Shown here: positions 7,162 to 14,744 of the stretch, piece after piece
How the letters are laid out: each line of letters starts with the position of its first letter
Numbering within the stretch: the first letter of the stretch is position 1
From: a virus
IMG/VR virus record: IMGVR_UViG_3300031578_000172
Coordinates: 1-35,886 of that record
DNA: 35,886 nt
Reading direction: 5' to 3' (one strand)
The notes under the pieces: generated by a model
Told to the model about the DNA's origin: nothing
Databases searched by the model: none
Seen by the model: only the letters and a program-made list of their open reading frames with translations
Translations under genes and position numbers: made by a program

Positions 7162-7669
7162 CATCGTTGGCATCCTCATGTTCGACATCAGCAAAGGAAA
7201 AGTCGCCCTCGATCTCCGCGATCAGTTCCAGAGGCATGGGCGTGTCCCCCACATAACTGTATCCCGCCATCAGCGTTGGGATGTCCTTCCCCACGATCTT
7301 GCAGTTCGCCAGCCTCGCCACCGGTTCACCACCATCATAGTTCCTGGGATCGTGTCGCTGATGACGCGCCTCCAATGTAAACCCGTCCTTGACTGCGTCG
7401 AACCATACCAGTTGAGGAAGTATCCCCGTCAGCAGTGCCGTCGCCCTTCGCTTGCGCGTCTTGCGCGGCGCGTTGCAGGCGCTGCACCCCAGGCTGGACG
7501 CTGGCATGGTGGATCCGCAATAGGAGCATTCCCAGGTACTGCCCAGCCCTTGCCCGATGTGGACGTTAGAGAGCGCGGCGCACCACATGAGCTTCGGGTC
7601 CGCGCCGTCCTGCAGGAACCACAGGTAAACCTCTTGGTCGAGCCAGATGTCTTGTTCTACTGTCCTCAT
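7154..7669 (-). CDS. Zinc-ribbon hypothetical protein (171 aa)
   Basis: Residues about 48-70 contain CSYCGSTMPASSLGCSACNAPR, here split as CSYCGSTMP and GCSACNAPR, a four-cysteine ribbon of the CxxC-x9-CxxC kind common in phage accessory proteins. The N-terminal region (DIWLDQEVYLWFLQDGADPKLMWCAALSN) and the C-terminal acidic tail (DFSFADVEHEDANDDE) are unassigned. A ribosome site (gggaagg) precedes ATG 7669. It follows the portal gene by 15 bases. Metal binding is likely; partner and role unknown. Confidence 0.7.
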   Translation of the reverse strand: MRTVEQDIWLDQEVYLWFLQDGADPKLMWCAALSNVHIGQGLGSTWECSYCGSTMPASSLGCSACNAPRKTRKRRATALLTGILPQLVWFDAVKDGFTLEARHQRHDPRNYDGGEPVARLANCKIVGKDIPTLMAGYSYVGDTPMPLELIAEIEGDFSFADVEHEDANDDE

Positions 7670-7684
7670 GTCCCTTCCCCCCTG

Positions 7685-10648
7685 CTATTCCAGGATCCGA
7701 TCATACGTCTTCCCGCACTGCACGCAGCGCACCCAGTTCCCGTGCCCCTCGTAGAACTCGGCCGATGGTCCCCCGCAGAATGGGCACGTCCGGTCGATGA
7801 CCTGCGGCACGTGCGACTCATCCAGCTCGGTCGGGAACTCCTCGTCCTCGGGCGGCGAGGTCGTGTCCGGCTGCTCCAGGTCGTCCGGCTCCTCTTCCTT
7901 CTCCGCCCTGGCCAGCTTGAACGCCTCCGGGCTGATGATGTCCATCACCTCGTCCGCGCCGACCGCCTGCAGGACGGTCTGGAGCATGTGAATGTTGACG
8001 GCGTCCATGACCTCCTGCGGGATCTCGCCCATCGCGTTCATGTTCACCAGGAAGTCGCGGTAGAACGTGCCGATCGCGCCGCTCAGACTTTCCAGGTCGG
8101 CCTGCACCAGCTTGTCGGTGGACACCTGGCCGTTGTAGGTCTCGAACCGCATCTTGCCGAACTGCTCCGCGAACTTGAGGACGACCTTGAGCATGACGCG
8201 GAAGTGGCTGCTCCAGAACTTGCGGTAGCGGGAGAACTGGAACTCAAGGGGCCGCTCCATCGAAGTATTGCCAGCGATGAGCGGATAACCGTTGCGTCGC
8301 GTAATAAACATCGTGTTGGGCAAGGCTTCAAAGCACCATACTTTGCCAGAGTATTGCACTGCCTTAACGTTGTTTCGTCTGGCAAGGCTGAACTTCCATC
8401 GGTCGCTCCTGTGGAGGATCCAGCATGCCGCGCTCGTCTCGAAATCCGGATGCCCGTTCTCAGGTCGGTTGACGGCTATCGTACCCCATTCGCCCAAGTT
8501 CAGGAGAAGCGCCTGTAGCCCATCGATCAGCTCCTTGGATGTGGAAGTGAAGAAGCCTTTGTAGTGCTCATGTTCCTCCGAGTGGCCGTCGCCAGCCCAA
8601 AGTGCGTCAACAAGGATTCTGGTTTGCTCTCGATTCATGTCATAGGCAAACCCAGGCAGTCGTTTGCTCTTTGCACCCTTGCCACAGTTCTTTTCAAGCC
8701 AGTCATAAAGCGCCTTGTCATTCGTGCGCCACCGTATGGTCCGCCCTTCATCTTTGATGCCACGATTGAACTGGAAGGGAAGTCTGTCAAGCAAAGCCTC
8801 AATTCGCTCCACATCTGGACTGTCTACGTTTTGGCAGATGCCAACAACATGGTTATATCCGGTCCCATTCAGCCATCCTTCCGATAGCCACCAGCCAAGA
8901 AACTCCAGCCAGTCATCCATCGGAAAGGCGCGGGTCCCCAGTCTGCTCTTTTCCTGCCCTTGCCCGACAGATGGCAGAATGAAGGCCTCAATTACTGGAC
9001 GCGCTTCGCATAATGCCCTGGCCGGAAGAGCGAAACGGGAAGGAAGAGAATCCGCTTGGATCACCTCAAACGCCGTCTTGGCCCACTTCCTGCTCACGTT
9101 GTTCTCGTTCAGCGCCAGCATCCGATGGTTCGGCGTTACCAGGGCGTCGACGCTGCGTCCCTCAAACTGGATCATCGGCCCGTCATAGTCATACACATGC
9201 AGCTTCTGCGGCCACATGTACTCTATCTGCTGGAGGCCCTGGTTGTATGTTGCGATCATGTTGTGGCCCACGTCCCGCCAGCCTCGCCAACCCTTCTCGG
9301 TCAGCACTTCCGTGTCATCCGAGTAACACGCGGTTGCAAGCCGATAAGCGTCACCCTTGCCCGCGTAGTGGGGGAACAGCCCGTAGGCCAGAATCGGCAT
9401 CCAGGCGAACATCTCCTCGTCCGTCTTGGCGTCGTCCGCGCCGGTCCGCATGGGAAGATCCTCATAGTCAGTCGCCCTGTTGTGGAGGAACGTCGACCCG
9501 GCGGCCGCCGCCGGGTTGGTCTCCTGGTAGTTAGTTGCGGAGAGGTGAGAGGCGATCTGGTTGGCCACCGATTTGACGTTCCTCGACCCGCCGGCCATGC
9601 GCAGGCGCCGCACGTACATGGCCTTGGCCGCCGACACAGACAGCCGATTCTGCATGTACTGCTTGTGCGCCCGGTCCCACGCCGCGCCGGTAGTGCTCAG
9701 CGGCCACCCCCACAGGCTCGCCCGGTCCTTGGCGTTGTAGGCGATGTGCTGCGCGACGGCGACGGTCCCCGGCTGGCCCAGAAGCCCGTTGGCACGCATC
9801 TTGTCCGTGCGCTGGTCGTCCTTGACCCCGACGTACTCGGCCAGGGTCTTGCCGTCCTTGTACGTTTCGTCGAGCTTGCCCGAGAAGTACGCCTGCCAGT
9901 CGGGATAGTACCACGTCTGGGCCTTCGCGCCCAGGCTGAACTCGCGCTTGTAGAACAGCGGCTGCCACTTGTTTTCGGGGTGGGTGACAACGGACTTGAC
10001 CTCGTCCACGTCGAGCTCCGCGACCGTGGTCTCCCCGTCCGACGTGGACGCGTAATAGGCCAGGATCACGTTCCCGTCGCGCAGCACGTCCTCGGACAGG
10101 CAGTAGATGCTGGCCTCGCCCAGCAGGCGAGCGTTCCGGTCGGCGGACCAGAACTCCTGCCACACGCCGAGCTCCTTGACACGGTCCTGATACGTACGCT
10201 GCGCCTGCTCGCCCAAGCGTTCGCCGACTTCCTCCGGCGGCTGCGCCTTCTCGTCGTCCGGCACGATCTCCAGGCCCTCACCGAAGCCGTAGGACGTCCA
10301 CAGCGAAACGGCCCACTGGTAGAGGACGGAATACCGCCACAGGCGGCGGGACTCCTGGACCGCGAGCTGCCACTCCCGCCCGGCGTCGCCTTCCCGGTAA
10401 GACGTGAGGGATCCGATCTGCTCGTATTGCAGCTGGTTGACGAGGTCCCACAAGTAGGCGCTGTCGTACTCCCCGAGCTGGCGCAGCAGTTCATCCGGCT
10501 GGAGCTGGTAGGGACCGTCCAGGTAGGCGCCCCACATGTGTCGCACGCTGGCCGTGATTTCCTCGAGCTGGCGCCGCCGCCCTCCCCCGTCGATCAGGTC
10601 CGCGAACCGCTCGCGCAAGTTCGCCAGTACGCCATGTTGTTCGGTCAT
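7685..10648 (-). CDS. Portal protein interrupted by an in-frame intein
   Basis: 987 residues. Residues 1-440 and 795-987 are the portal exteins and 441-794 an intein; spliced length would be 633, large but plausible for a portal. Extein features include a long N-terminal region with QEFWSADRNARLLGEASIYC, then the conserved patch GDAYRLATA joined to TSMERPLEFQFSRYRKFW, where the intein sits. The C-terminus adds an acidic linker (residues 915-945) and a zinc ribbon, CPFC at 955 and CVQC at 975. The portal forms the dodecameric DNA channel at one capsid vertex and docks the terminase, encoded upstream in the same direction. The start overlaps the preceding stop (ATGA) and has an aaggga ribosome site. 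Confidence 0.88.
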   Translation of the reverse strand: MTEQHGVLANLRERFADLIDGGGRRRQLEEITASVRHMWGAYLDGPYQLQPDELLRQLGEYDSAYLWDLVNQLQYEQIGSLTSYREGDAGREWQLAVQESRRLWRYSVLYQWAVSLWTSYGFGEGLEIVPDDEKAQPPEEVGERLGEQAQRTYQDRVKELGVWQEFWSADRNARLLGEASIYCLSEDVLRDGNVILAYYASTSDGETTVAELDVDEVKSVVTHPENKWQPLFYKREFSLGAKAQTWYYPDWQAYFSGKLDETYKDGKTLAEYVGVKDDQRTDKMRANGLLGQPGTVAVAQHIAYNAKDRASLWGWPLSTTGAAWDRAHKQYMQNRLSVSAAKAMYVRRLRMAGGSRNVKSVANQIASHLSATNYQETNPAAAAGSTFLHNRATDYEDLPMRTGADDAKTDEEMFAWMPILAYGLFPHYAGKGDAYRLATACYSDDTEVLTEKGWRGWRDVGHNMIATYNQGLQQIEYMWPQKLHVYDYDGPMIQFEGRSVDALVTPNHRMLALNENNVSRKWAKTAFEVIQADSLPSRFALPARALCEARPVIEAFILPSVGQGQEKSRLGTRAFPMDDWLEFLGWWLSEGWLNGTGYNHVVGICQNVDSPDVERIEALLDRLPFQFNRGIKDEGRTIRWRTNDKALYDWLEKNCGKGAKSKRLPGFAYDMNREQTRILVDALWAGDGHSEEHEHYKGFFTSTSKELIDGLQALLLNLGEWGTIAVNRPENGHPDFETSAACWILHRSDRWKFSLARRNNVKAVQYSGKVWCFEALPNTMFITRRNGYPLIAGNTSMERPLEFQFSRYRKFWSSHFRVMLKVVLKFAEQFGKMRFETYNGQVSTDKLVQADLESLSGAIGTFYRDFLVNMNAMGEIPQEVMDAVNIHMLQTVLQAVGADEVMDIISPEAFKLARAEKEEEPDDLEQPDTTSPPEDEEFPTELDESHVPQVIDRTCPFCGGPSAEFYEGHGNWVRCVQCGKTYDRILE
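8267..9328 (-). mobile_element. Intein with LAGLIDADG-type homing endonuclease domain inside the portal gene
   Basis: 354 residues from Cys441 to Asn794 of the portal ORF. Block A is CYSDDTEVLTEKGW, block B contains VTPNHRM, endonuclease blocks C and E are EFLGWWLSEG and LVDALWAGDG, block F is GKVWCFEALPNTMF, and block G is YPLIAGN followed by extein Thr795. The residue before the terminal Asn is Gly instead of the usual His, which could slow or alter splicing. The DNA is visibly less GC-rich than both exteins, as expected for a mobile insertion. It interrupts the conserved ATA/TSMERP patch of the portal. Second acidic residues in both LAGLIDADG-like helices (E590, D687) are retained, so endonuclease activity is possible. 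Confidence 0.9.
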
Positions 10649-10965
10649 GGTCTGTTCCCTTCACATCCCCTGATTAGGTGAACTGCTGTCGTTGGCTCAA
10701 ACTGCTGTAGCCAGATGTCGAGCGGTATCCCCTCCACAGTGACGTTCGGAGTAATAGGGGCAATGGCGATCATGCCCGAGTGTTCTGGCCAGTAGCCGTT
10801 CCCCAAGTCCTCGTAAGCGTCAAGCGGCGGGTCTGGCCAATCATCCTCATCTGACGGCAACGTCTCCAGCAGATCCCGGTGTCGCCGTTCCCGCTCAGCG
10901 CACGCCCATCGTTCCCAGACAGCGAGTGCCCCGAATGCAAGTCCGCAAAGCAGCGCCGCGATCAT
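10645..10965 (-). CDS. Small single-pass membrane protein (106 aa)
   Basis: The N-terminus MIAALLCGLAFGALAVW is a membrane segment or signal anchor, followed by a charged region (RWACAERERRHRDLLE) and a Pro/Asp-rich soluble part. ATG 10965 overlaps the upstream stop (ATGA), and its own stop overlaps the portal start. The opening MIAALLCG matches MIAAFLCG of the upstream gene, and the DNA there is nearly identical, so the first exporting segment was duplicated. Role unknown. Confidence 0.68.
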   Translation of the reverse strand: MIAALLCGLAFGALAVWERWACAERERRHRDLLETLPSDEDDWPDPPLDAYEDLGNGYWPEHSGMIAIAPITPNVTVEGIPLDIWLQQFEPTTAVHLIRGCEGNRP

Positions 10966-11267
10966 CCTATCTCTCCTCCGGGGATCCACCCATAGTTCGG
11001 TCCGTCATTGAACGGTTCCGAAGTCAAGGTTGGTTCCATGAAGATTATCTTTGCCCCAGCTGCCAGCGCGTCCGCGATGGTGGAATAATCTTGCCCAGCC
11101 CAAATCACCGATGCCGGGCCCAGCTTCCCAGCAGCCTTCCACTTGGAGAGCAAGTCGGGGGCCATCTCTTCGATCGTCCCTTCGACGGTGAGCCATCGTC
11201 CCCGACTTTTGTATACCATACAAACCAGCACGCCGTAGAACGCGCCGCAAAGGAATGCCGCGATCAT
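10962..11267 (-). CDS. Small single-pass membrane protein (101 aa), paralogous N-terminus
   Basis: MIAAFLCGAFYGVLVCMVYK is a membrane segment, followed by a soluble domain with SVIWAGQDYSTIADALAAGAKIIF, an alpha/beta pattern. ATG 11267 is chosen because it overlaps the upstream stop and because the paralogue at 10965 starts in the same way; the longer open frame upstream is Arg-rich shadow sequence. The codons for CMVYKS carry a near-palindrome related to the intergenic operators further right (11207-11225). Function unknown. Confidence 0.68.
   Translation of the reverse strand: MIAAFLCGAFYGVLVCMVYKSRGRWLTVEGTIEEMAPDLLSKWKAAGKLGPASVIWAGQDYSTIADALAAGAKIIFMEPTLTSEPFNDGPNYGWIPGGEIG
11207..11225. 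promoter_or_regulatory. Operator-like palindrome inside a coding region (weak copy)
   Basis: TTTTGTATACCATACAAAC differs at two positions from the 19-bp consensus of the four intergenic palindromes. It lies inside the membrane protein gene 10962-11267. It may be a weak binding site of the same regulator or a coincidence of the coding sequence. Confidence 0.35.
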
Positions 11268-11476
11268 CCCGCCTCTCCTTCGCCAGTCCGCATGCCGATG
11301 CCACGGACGTTGTACCGAACCTCGCGGGCCTGCCGGGCGGCGAGTTCGACCATCTCTCCGGACGGCATCTCGAACACCTCGCGTTGTGCGGCGACAAACC
11401 CGTTCGGCGTGCCGTCGTATTCCAGGTCGAACTCGCACGTCATCTCAAGCGTCACGGTGAAACGCGCCTTTGGCAT
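11264..11476 (-). CDS. Small beta-rich hypothetical protein (70 aa)
   Basis: MPKARFTVTLEMTCEFDLEY, then FVAAQREVFEMP and AARQAREVRYNVRGIG: alternating strands and one helix. I do not recognise it. ATG 11476 is the first start in a sensible protein; upstream of it the frame is Ala/Gly/Arg-rich shadow sequence of the neighbouring gene. Its stop overlaps the next start (ATGA), and its first 25 bases overlap the preceding gene. Confidence 0.62.
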   Translation of the reverse strand: MPKARFTVTLEMTCEFDLEYDGTPNGFVAAQREVFEMPSGEMVELAARQAREVRYNVRGIGMRTGEGEAG

Positions 11477-11832
11477 CTCAAGCCCCCCCCGGCTCTCTTG
11501 GCCTCTCCGTACCATTCGCGCACAGTCGCCCTGCGCCACCGGCGCGGCTTCCTGCGCAGCGCCGGGTGACCTTCCGCGCACAGCCGCCGCCAGAACCGCT
11601 TGAGCGACTCGCGCCTCGCGGGCTTGAGCTCGACCTTCCAGAACAGCAGCCGCCGCCTGAAGGCACCCGCGTCCAGGCGAGCGTGGACGGCGGGGCACGT
11701 CTCCCCCGGCTTCGCCAGGTCCGCGCAGTGGTGCGTCCACCTGCCGTCCCAGCGCCAGCCCGAGGCGCGCCGCGCCTTCCGCCGCTCCCCGCAACGCGAG
11801 CACCACACGTCGTAGTCCAGTTCAGTCGACAC
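11452..11832 (-). CDS. Basic Cys-rich hypothetical protein (126 aa)
   Basis: CSRCGERRKARRASGW and HHCADLAKPGETC provide four cysteines and paired histidines for a possible zinc site. The rest is strongly basic (RRLLFWKVELKPARRESLKRFW, read in blocks, and RRKPRRWRRATVREWYG). DNA or RNA binding is a reasonable guess from charge, not evidence. It overlaps the flanking genes by 11 and 25 bases. The Arg content is high, as for shadow frames in GC-rich DNA, but the alternative frames here are worse. Confidence 0.55.
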   Translation of the reverse strand: MSTELDYDVWCSRCGERRKARRASGWRWDGRWTHHCADLAKPGETCPAVHARLDAGAFRRRLLFWKVELKPARRESLKRFWRRLCAEGHPALRRKPRRWRRATVREWYGEAKRAGGGLRCQRRVSP

Positions 11833-12136
11833 GGTAGGACTCCTTTGCCTCGATGAACTCCCCGACCTCCTTGCCGAACGGCGTCACCGCGTACCGTCCG
11901 CTGCCGACCTTCTCGACCATGCCCAGCTCCTCCAGCAGCGGGAAGTGCACGTTTTCCGTCTCTTTCGGCACGATGGGCCCCACACCCGCACGCTTCAGCA
12001 TCTCCCGTTCCGGCAGGAACAGCACGCCCGCGTGATACCTGAGCTTGCGCGCCTGGCGCCCCGCGACGCAGACGACCACCAGGATCGCCGTGGCCATCGC
12101 GAGTACGCCCAGCGCGAACCACACCCCCGCCGTCAT
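11822..12136 (-). CDS. Membrane-anchored winged-helix-like protein, copy 2 (104 aa)
   Basis: N-terminal membrane segment VWFALGVLAMATAILVVVCVAG, then a basic stretch and a soluble domain ending LLEELGMVEKVGSGRYAVTPFGKEVGEFI. This end resembles the wing and last helix of MarR/PadR-like winged helices (G.V......Y..T..G). The gene immediately upstream (12133-12438) has the same plan and clear local similarity, so they are tandem paralogues. They lie between TerL and portal, where structural or packaging genes are expected. A role in membrane-linked sensing or superinfection control is speculation. Confidence 0.62.
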   Translation of the reverse strand: MTAGVWFALGVLAMATAILVVVCVAGRQARKLRYHAGVLFLPEREMLKRAGVGPIVPKETENVHFPLLEELGMVEKVGSGRYAVTPFGKEVGEFIEAKESYRVD

Positions 12137-12438
12137 CTCCCGTCCTCCTTGACCCGCGCCGCCACCCGCCTGCCGAGCGGCGTCAGGATGTCGGCATCCC
12201 CCACCTGCCGGACCATGCCGAATTGCCGCAGTATCTCCAGGTTGGCGGCGTGCTCGTCCGCCGCCAGTGTCCTGAACTGGGTCAGCAACCGCGCCAGCAA
12301 TATCCGTTCGCTGGGGAGCAGGACGCTATGCGCGAGGAACTTGACCCTACGCTCCCTCTTCGCCACGACGATACCGACCGCGATGAAGCAGAGTGTCGTC
12401 GCCACCGCGCCCATCCCGAACCATAGGATCTCGTTCAT
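12133..12438 (-). CDS. Membrane-anchored winged-helix-like protein, copy 1 (101 aa)
   Basis: MNEILWFGMGAVATTLCFIAVGIVVAKRERR (in blocks) is a membrane segment with a basic cytoplasmic flank, followed by LLPSERILLARLL and ILRQFGMVRQVGDADILTPLGRRVA. Together these match the plan of the tandem paralogue 11822-12136: a membrane helix, then LLP.ER, then a helix, then GMV..VG.....TP.G. Its stop overlaps the paralogue's start. Duplication followed by divergence is evident; function unknown. Confidence 0.62.
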   Translation of the reverse strand: MNEILWFGMGAVATTLCFIAVGIVVAKRERRVKFLAHSVLLPSERILLARLLTQFRTLAADEHAANLEILRQFGMVRQVGDADILTPLGRRVAARVKEDGR

Positions 12439-12447
12439 TGTATCCCC

Positions 12448-12549
12448 TCAGTGGTCTCGTTTGCCATGCGCCATCAGCGCCAGCACCGTTGGATAGGCGA
12501 CGACGACCAGGGCAAGCGTCACAAGGAAAACCGCGATCAGGTCGCGCAT
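12448..12549 (-). CDS. Tiny membrane protein (33 aa)
   Basis: A short frame starting MRDLIAVFLVTLALVVVAYP and ending HGKRDH: one hydrophobic helix with charged ends. The start lies 11 bases after the TerL stop with a strong agaggggg ribosome site. It stops 9 bases before the next membrane gene. It forms a cluster of five short membrane proteins with its neighbours down to 10645. Function unknown. Confidence 0.6.
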   Translation of the reverse strand: MRDLIAVFLVTLALVVVAYPTVLALMAHGKRDH

Positions 12550-12559
12550 CGCACCCCCT

Positions 12560-13846
12560 CTAGTACTGCCGCCCGATCAGCTCGGGCCGGTAGACGACCT
12601 GCGCCATCTCCTCGCCGCCCGTCAGCCAGGCGACGCCGTAGCGTGTCGCGTCGAGGCAATCGTATGCGCCCTTGTTGTAGATCACGTCGGTGAACTCGCC
12701 CGTCTTCTTGTTCTGCACCCGCCTGTAGTCGCCGATCTCGCTGATCAGGTTCACGCAGCAGTCGTGGATCTTCAGCCGCCGCTCCGTGAGCAGGTTGATG
12801 ATCCGGTCGATGCCGGCCCACACGTCCCAGAACGGCGGCTCGACGAGCGGGATCGCGTAGTCCGCCCAGTCGGTGCGCTGCTGCCGCTCCGACGGCCCTC
12901 CGCCGACGAAGGCCAGGATCGTCTCCCCGTTGAGCTGCACGATCTTCTGCACGTTGGCCGCATGTTGCGCTGTCGTCACCCCGAACGGTTCCACGTACTC
13001 GCGGTAGGCGTGCAGGCACTTGTCCTTGGGGTCGAAGGCCAGCCACACGGCTGCGATGTGCGCCCCGAACGGGTCCACGCCGACCACGCGCGGCCACAGG
13101 CGCGGGATCGGGAAGGACGCGACCTTGTCCTGGTCCTCGTCGTAGACCTCGTAGATCACGCCCTCTAGCGCCGCCCAGATGCCCTGCTTCAGCCGCTTGT
13201 GGCGCACGCCCGTCAGGCTGTCCAAGCGCCCGATCCGGCGCGTGCCCTCTTCCGTGATCAGTCCCGTCTCCTGGTCGTACAGCTGCGGATTGTCCCGGTG
13301 GGTCGACTCGAAGAAGGCTAGCCGCCCGGCGTCGCGCCGCTGGAGGATCCAGTGGGTCGGCTGGGCGGGGTTCGCGTCCCCGATGAGCTGCGTGTACGGC
13401 ATGACCGCGCCGCGGCCCGTCGTGATCCGGGTCAGGTATTCCCAGTCCGAGAGCGTCAGCTCCTCGCACTGGTTGACGTACACCAGGTCGCGTTCCGCCG
13501 AGAGCGTCTTGCCCGGGTCGTCCAGGCCGCCGACCCAGATGCGGCTCCCGTTGGGGTAGTCGTACCACTGCGGGTATTCCCCTCCGTAGTGGGTCACGTA
13601 GGGCGCGCACGACTCCAGGAGGTCGCGCTTGAACGTTTGCAGGCACGAGCCGAGCAGGTCGGCTTTCACCTTGCGGACGATGGCGATCTGGGCTTTGGGG
13701 TACTTGGTCGCCGCGCGGTGGACCTTGTAGAGGAAGCCGAGCGTCTTGCCCGTGTCGGACGGGCCCGCCAGCACGACCTCCGGCTCCCTGCACCGGATCG
13801 CCGCCAAGTTCCCGCCGTGGAAAGAATACGGGCACTCGCACTTCAT
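12560..13846 (-). CDS. terL: Terminase large subunit
   Basis: 428 residues, the usual length. The N-terminal packaging ATPase has a Walker A-like AGPSDTGKT (residues 27-35), a Walker B-type DLVYVNQCEEL (120-130) and a coupling region GDANPAQPTHWI (156-167). The C-terminal RNase H-like nuclease has VVGVDPFG with D258 and DCLDATRYG with D399 as catalytic acids. It cuts concatemeric DNA and pumps it through the portal encoded downstream. Its start overlaps the TerS-like stop by four bases (ATGA). The extra in-frame upstream residues before ATG 13846 are not needed. Packaging type (cos or pac) cannot be told. Confidence 0.92.
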   Translation of the reverse strand: MKCECPYSFHGGNLAAIRCREPEVVLAGPSDTGKTLGFLYKVHRAATKYPKAQIAIVRKVKADLLGSCLQTFKRDLLESCAPYVTHYGGEYPQWYDYPNGSRIWVGGLDDPGKTLSAERDLVYVNQCEELTLSDWEYLTRITTGRGAVMPYTQLIGDANPAQPTHWILQRRDAGRLAFFESTHRDNPQLYDQETGLITEEGTRRIGRLDSLTGVRHKRLKQGIWAALEGVIYEVYDEDQDKVASFPIPRLWPRVVGVDPFGAHIAAVWLAFDPKDKCLHAYREYVEPFGVTTAQHAANVQKIVQLNGETILAFVGGGPSERQQRTDWADYAIPLVEPPFWDVWAGIDRIINLLTERRLKIHDCCVNLISEIGDYRRVQNKKTGEFTDVIYNKGAYDCLDATRYGVAWLTGGEEMAQVVYRPELIGRQY

Positions 13847-14277
13847 ACGTCATCGTCGCCCACGTTGCCGGAGAACACGTTGACGATAGTCGTCGGCGCG
13901 GCTTCCGGCAGCTCCTTTGTCCCGAGCAGGTCGGCCTCCAGCGAGATGTTCAGCCGCACCTCGCCCAGGTCGTCGCCCTGCCACGCCGCGCGCCGCGCCT
14001 CGCGCAGCTCTGCGACCTCGCGCGAGCGGTGCTCCTGCAGCTCGGCCACCATCTCCGCGCGCCACATGGCCTCGGCGGCCTGGCAGTCGGCGTTGACCGT
14101 GCCGAGCGAGAACGGCCTGCCGGTGCGCGGGTTGCGCAGTCCCCCCTCGTCCTGCGGCCGGGAGAGCGCCTCCTGGATCTCGCGCTGGGACATGCCGCGC
14201 AGCCGGAGCCGCGCCACCATGCGTCGCCGGACGTGCTTCAGGCTGCCGCTCGTCGCCCTAGCCACGTTCAGCCCCAT
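13843..14277 (-). CDS. terS: Terminase small subunit-like protein
   Basis: 144 residues directly upstream of, and overlapping, TerL. The N-terminal half has a helix-turn-helix pattern (MVARLRLRGMSQREIQEALS, then NPRTGRPFSLGTVNADC), and the middle is a long charged helix (AEMVAELQEHRSREVAELRE), as in the oligomerisation region of small terminases. The end (TTIVNVFSGNVGDD) is short and beta-like. The small subunit recognises phage DNA and loads TerL. The assignment rests on the HTH and position. No convincing ribosome site precedes ATG 14277, and no consensus promoter was found on this strand upstream. Confidence 0.72.
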   Translation of the reverse strand: MGLNVARATSGSLKHVRRRMVARLRLRGMSQREIQEALSRPQDEGGLRNPRTGRPFSLGTVNADCQAAEAMWRAEMVAELQEHRSREVAELREARRAAWQGDDLGEVRLNISLEADLLGTKELPEAAPTTIVNVFSGNVGDDDV

Positions 14278-14295
14278 TGTTCAGGGAATTGGCCA

Positions 14296-14324
14296 TTGAC
14301 AAGTTTCCTGTTCTGTGATACAAT
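14296..14324 (+). promoter_or_regulatory. Rightward sigma70-type promoter P1
   Basis: TTGACA at 14296, a 17-base spacer and TACAAT at 14319-14324. It is preceded by ggaattggcca and followed by the box GAATGAATCTTC (14334-14345), both shared in near-identical form with the promoters at 17162 and 22459. The -10 region lies within GATACAATGTATC, a 6-1-6 palindrome that could be an operator. It drives the small genes from 14369. Confidence 0.85.
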
Positions 14325-14368
14325 GTATCTGTAGAATGAATCTTCACAGACCGACAGGAGGGACCGAA

Positions 14369-14593
14369 ATGGGACTGCACCAGATCACCAAGGAAAACCT
14401 GCAGACGCTCGTGGACGGCCAGATCGTCGAGATCCGCGGGATCTCCGGCGTCCAGGTCGAGGAGCCGGACGAGGCGGGCAAGGCCGCGTCCCTTTGCGGC
14501 GTCGTCCGGATGCATGCGATGAGCGGCGCCGTATACGAGCTCTGCAGCTACATGGCGGAGATCGGCACGTTCAACGTCGAGGAGGTCAAGTAG
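14369..14593 (+). CDS. Hypothetical protein, first gene behind P1 (74 aa)
   Basis: MGLHQITKENLQTLVDGQIV followed by VEEPDEAG and VYELCSYMAEIGTFNVEEV. The start is fixed by an aggaggga site 8 bases upstream; the frame is open further back through the promoter, but those codons would precede the transcript start. It shows a compact alpha/beta pattern. It is the most promoter-proximal early gene on this strand, followed without a gap by a 47-residue gene and then Vsr. Function unknown; early phage genes in such positions often modify the host. Confidence 0.68.
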   Translation: MGLHQITKENLQTLVDGQIVEIRGISGVQVEEPDEAGKAASLCGVVRMHAMSGAVYELCSYMAEIGTFNVEEVK

Positions 14594-14737
14594 ATGGGAA
14601 AGGTAAATGCGACCAGGAAGCTCGTCGTCGTCAGGGGCAAGGGGACGCCGCGGGAAACGCGGATCGCCACCGACGTGACCCTGTACAGGGCCAAGGTCGG
14701 GGGTCGCACGGTATGGGTCTCCATCCCCGAGGACTAG
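14594..14737 (+). CDS. Small basic protein (47 aa)
   Basis: ATG follows the previous stop directly. The protein is basic at its N-terminus (MGKVNATRKLVVVRGKG) and ends in strands (VTLYRAKVGGRTVWVSIPED), consistent with a small beta barrel or ribbon. A ribosome site ggagg lies 9-13 bases upstream, within the previous gene. I do not recognise it. Confidence 0.6.
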   Translation: MGKVNATRKLVVVRGKGTPRETRIATDVTLYRAKVGGRTVWVSIPED

Positions 14738-14744
14738 GCGCAAC

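Noticed and set aside
9056-10681. Long plus-strand open frame (541 codons) opposite the portal
   Set aside because: It is the mirror of the portal gene in GC-rich DNA, with Arg/Leu/Val-rich composition and no recognisable domain or ribosome site. The same applies to long frames opposite the methyltransferase (15585-17165), opposite ArdC-region genes and in the alternative frame of TerL (12537-13853).
352-10685. Shared 16-mer ctgattaggtgaactg near 352 and near 10670
   Set aside because: A single 16-base match in 36 kb is close to chance expectation. One copy is within a coding region and no wider similarity surrounds it.
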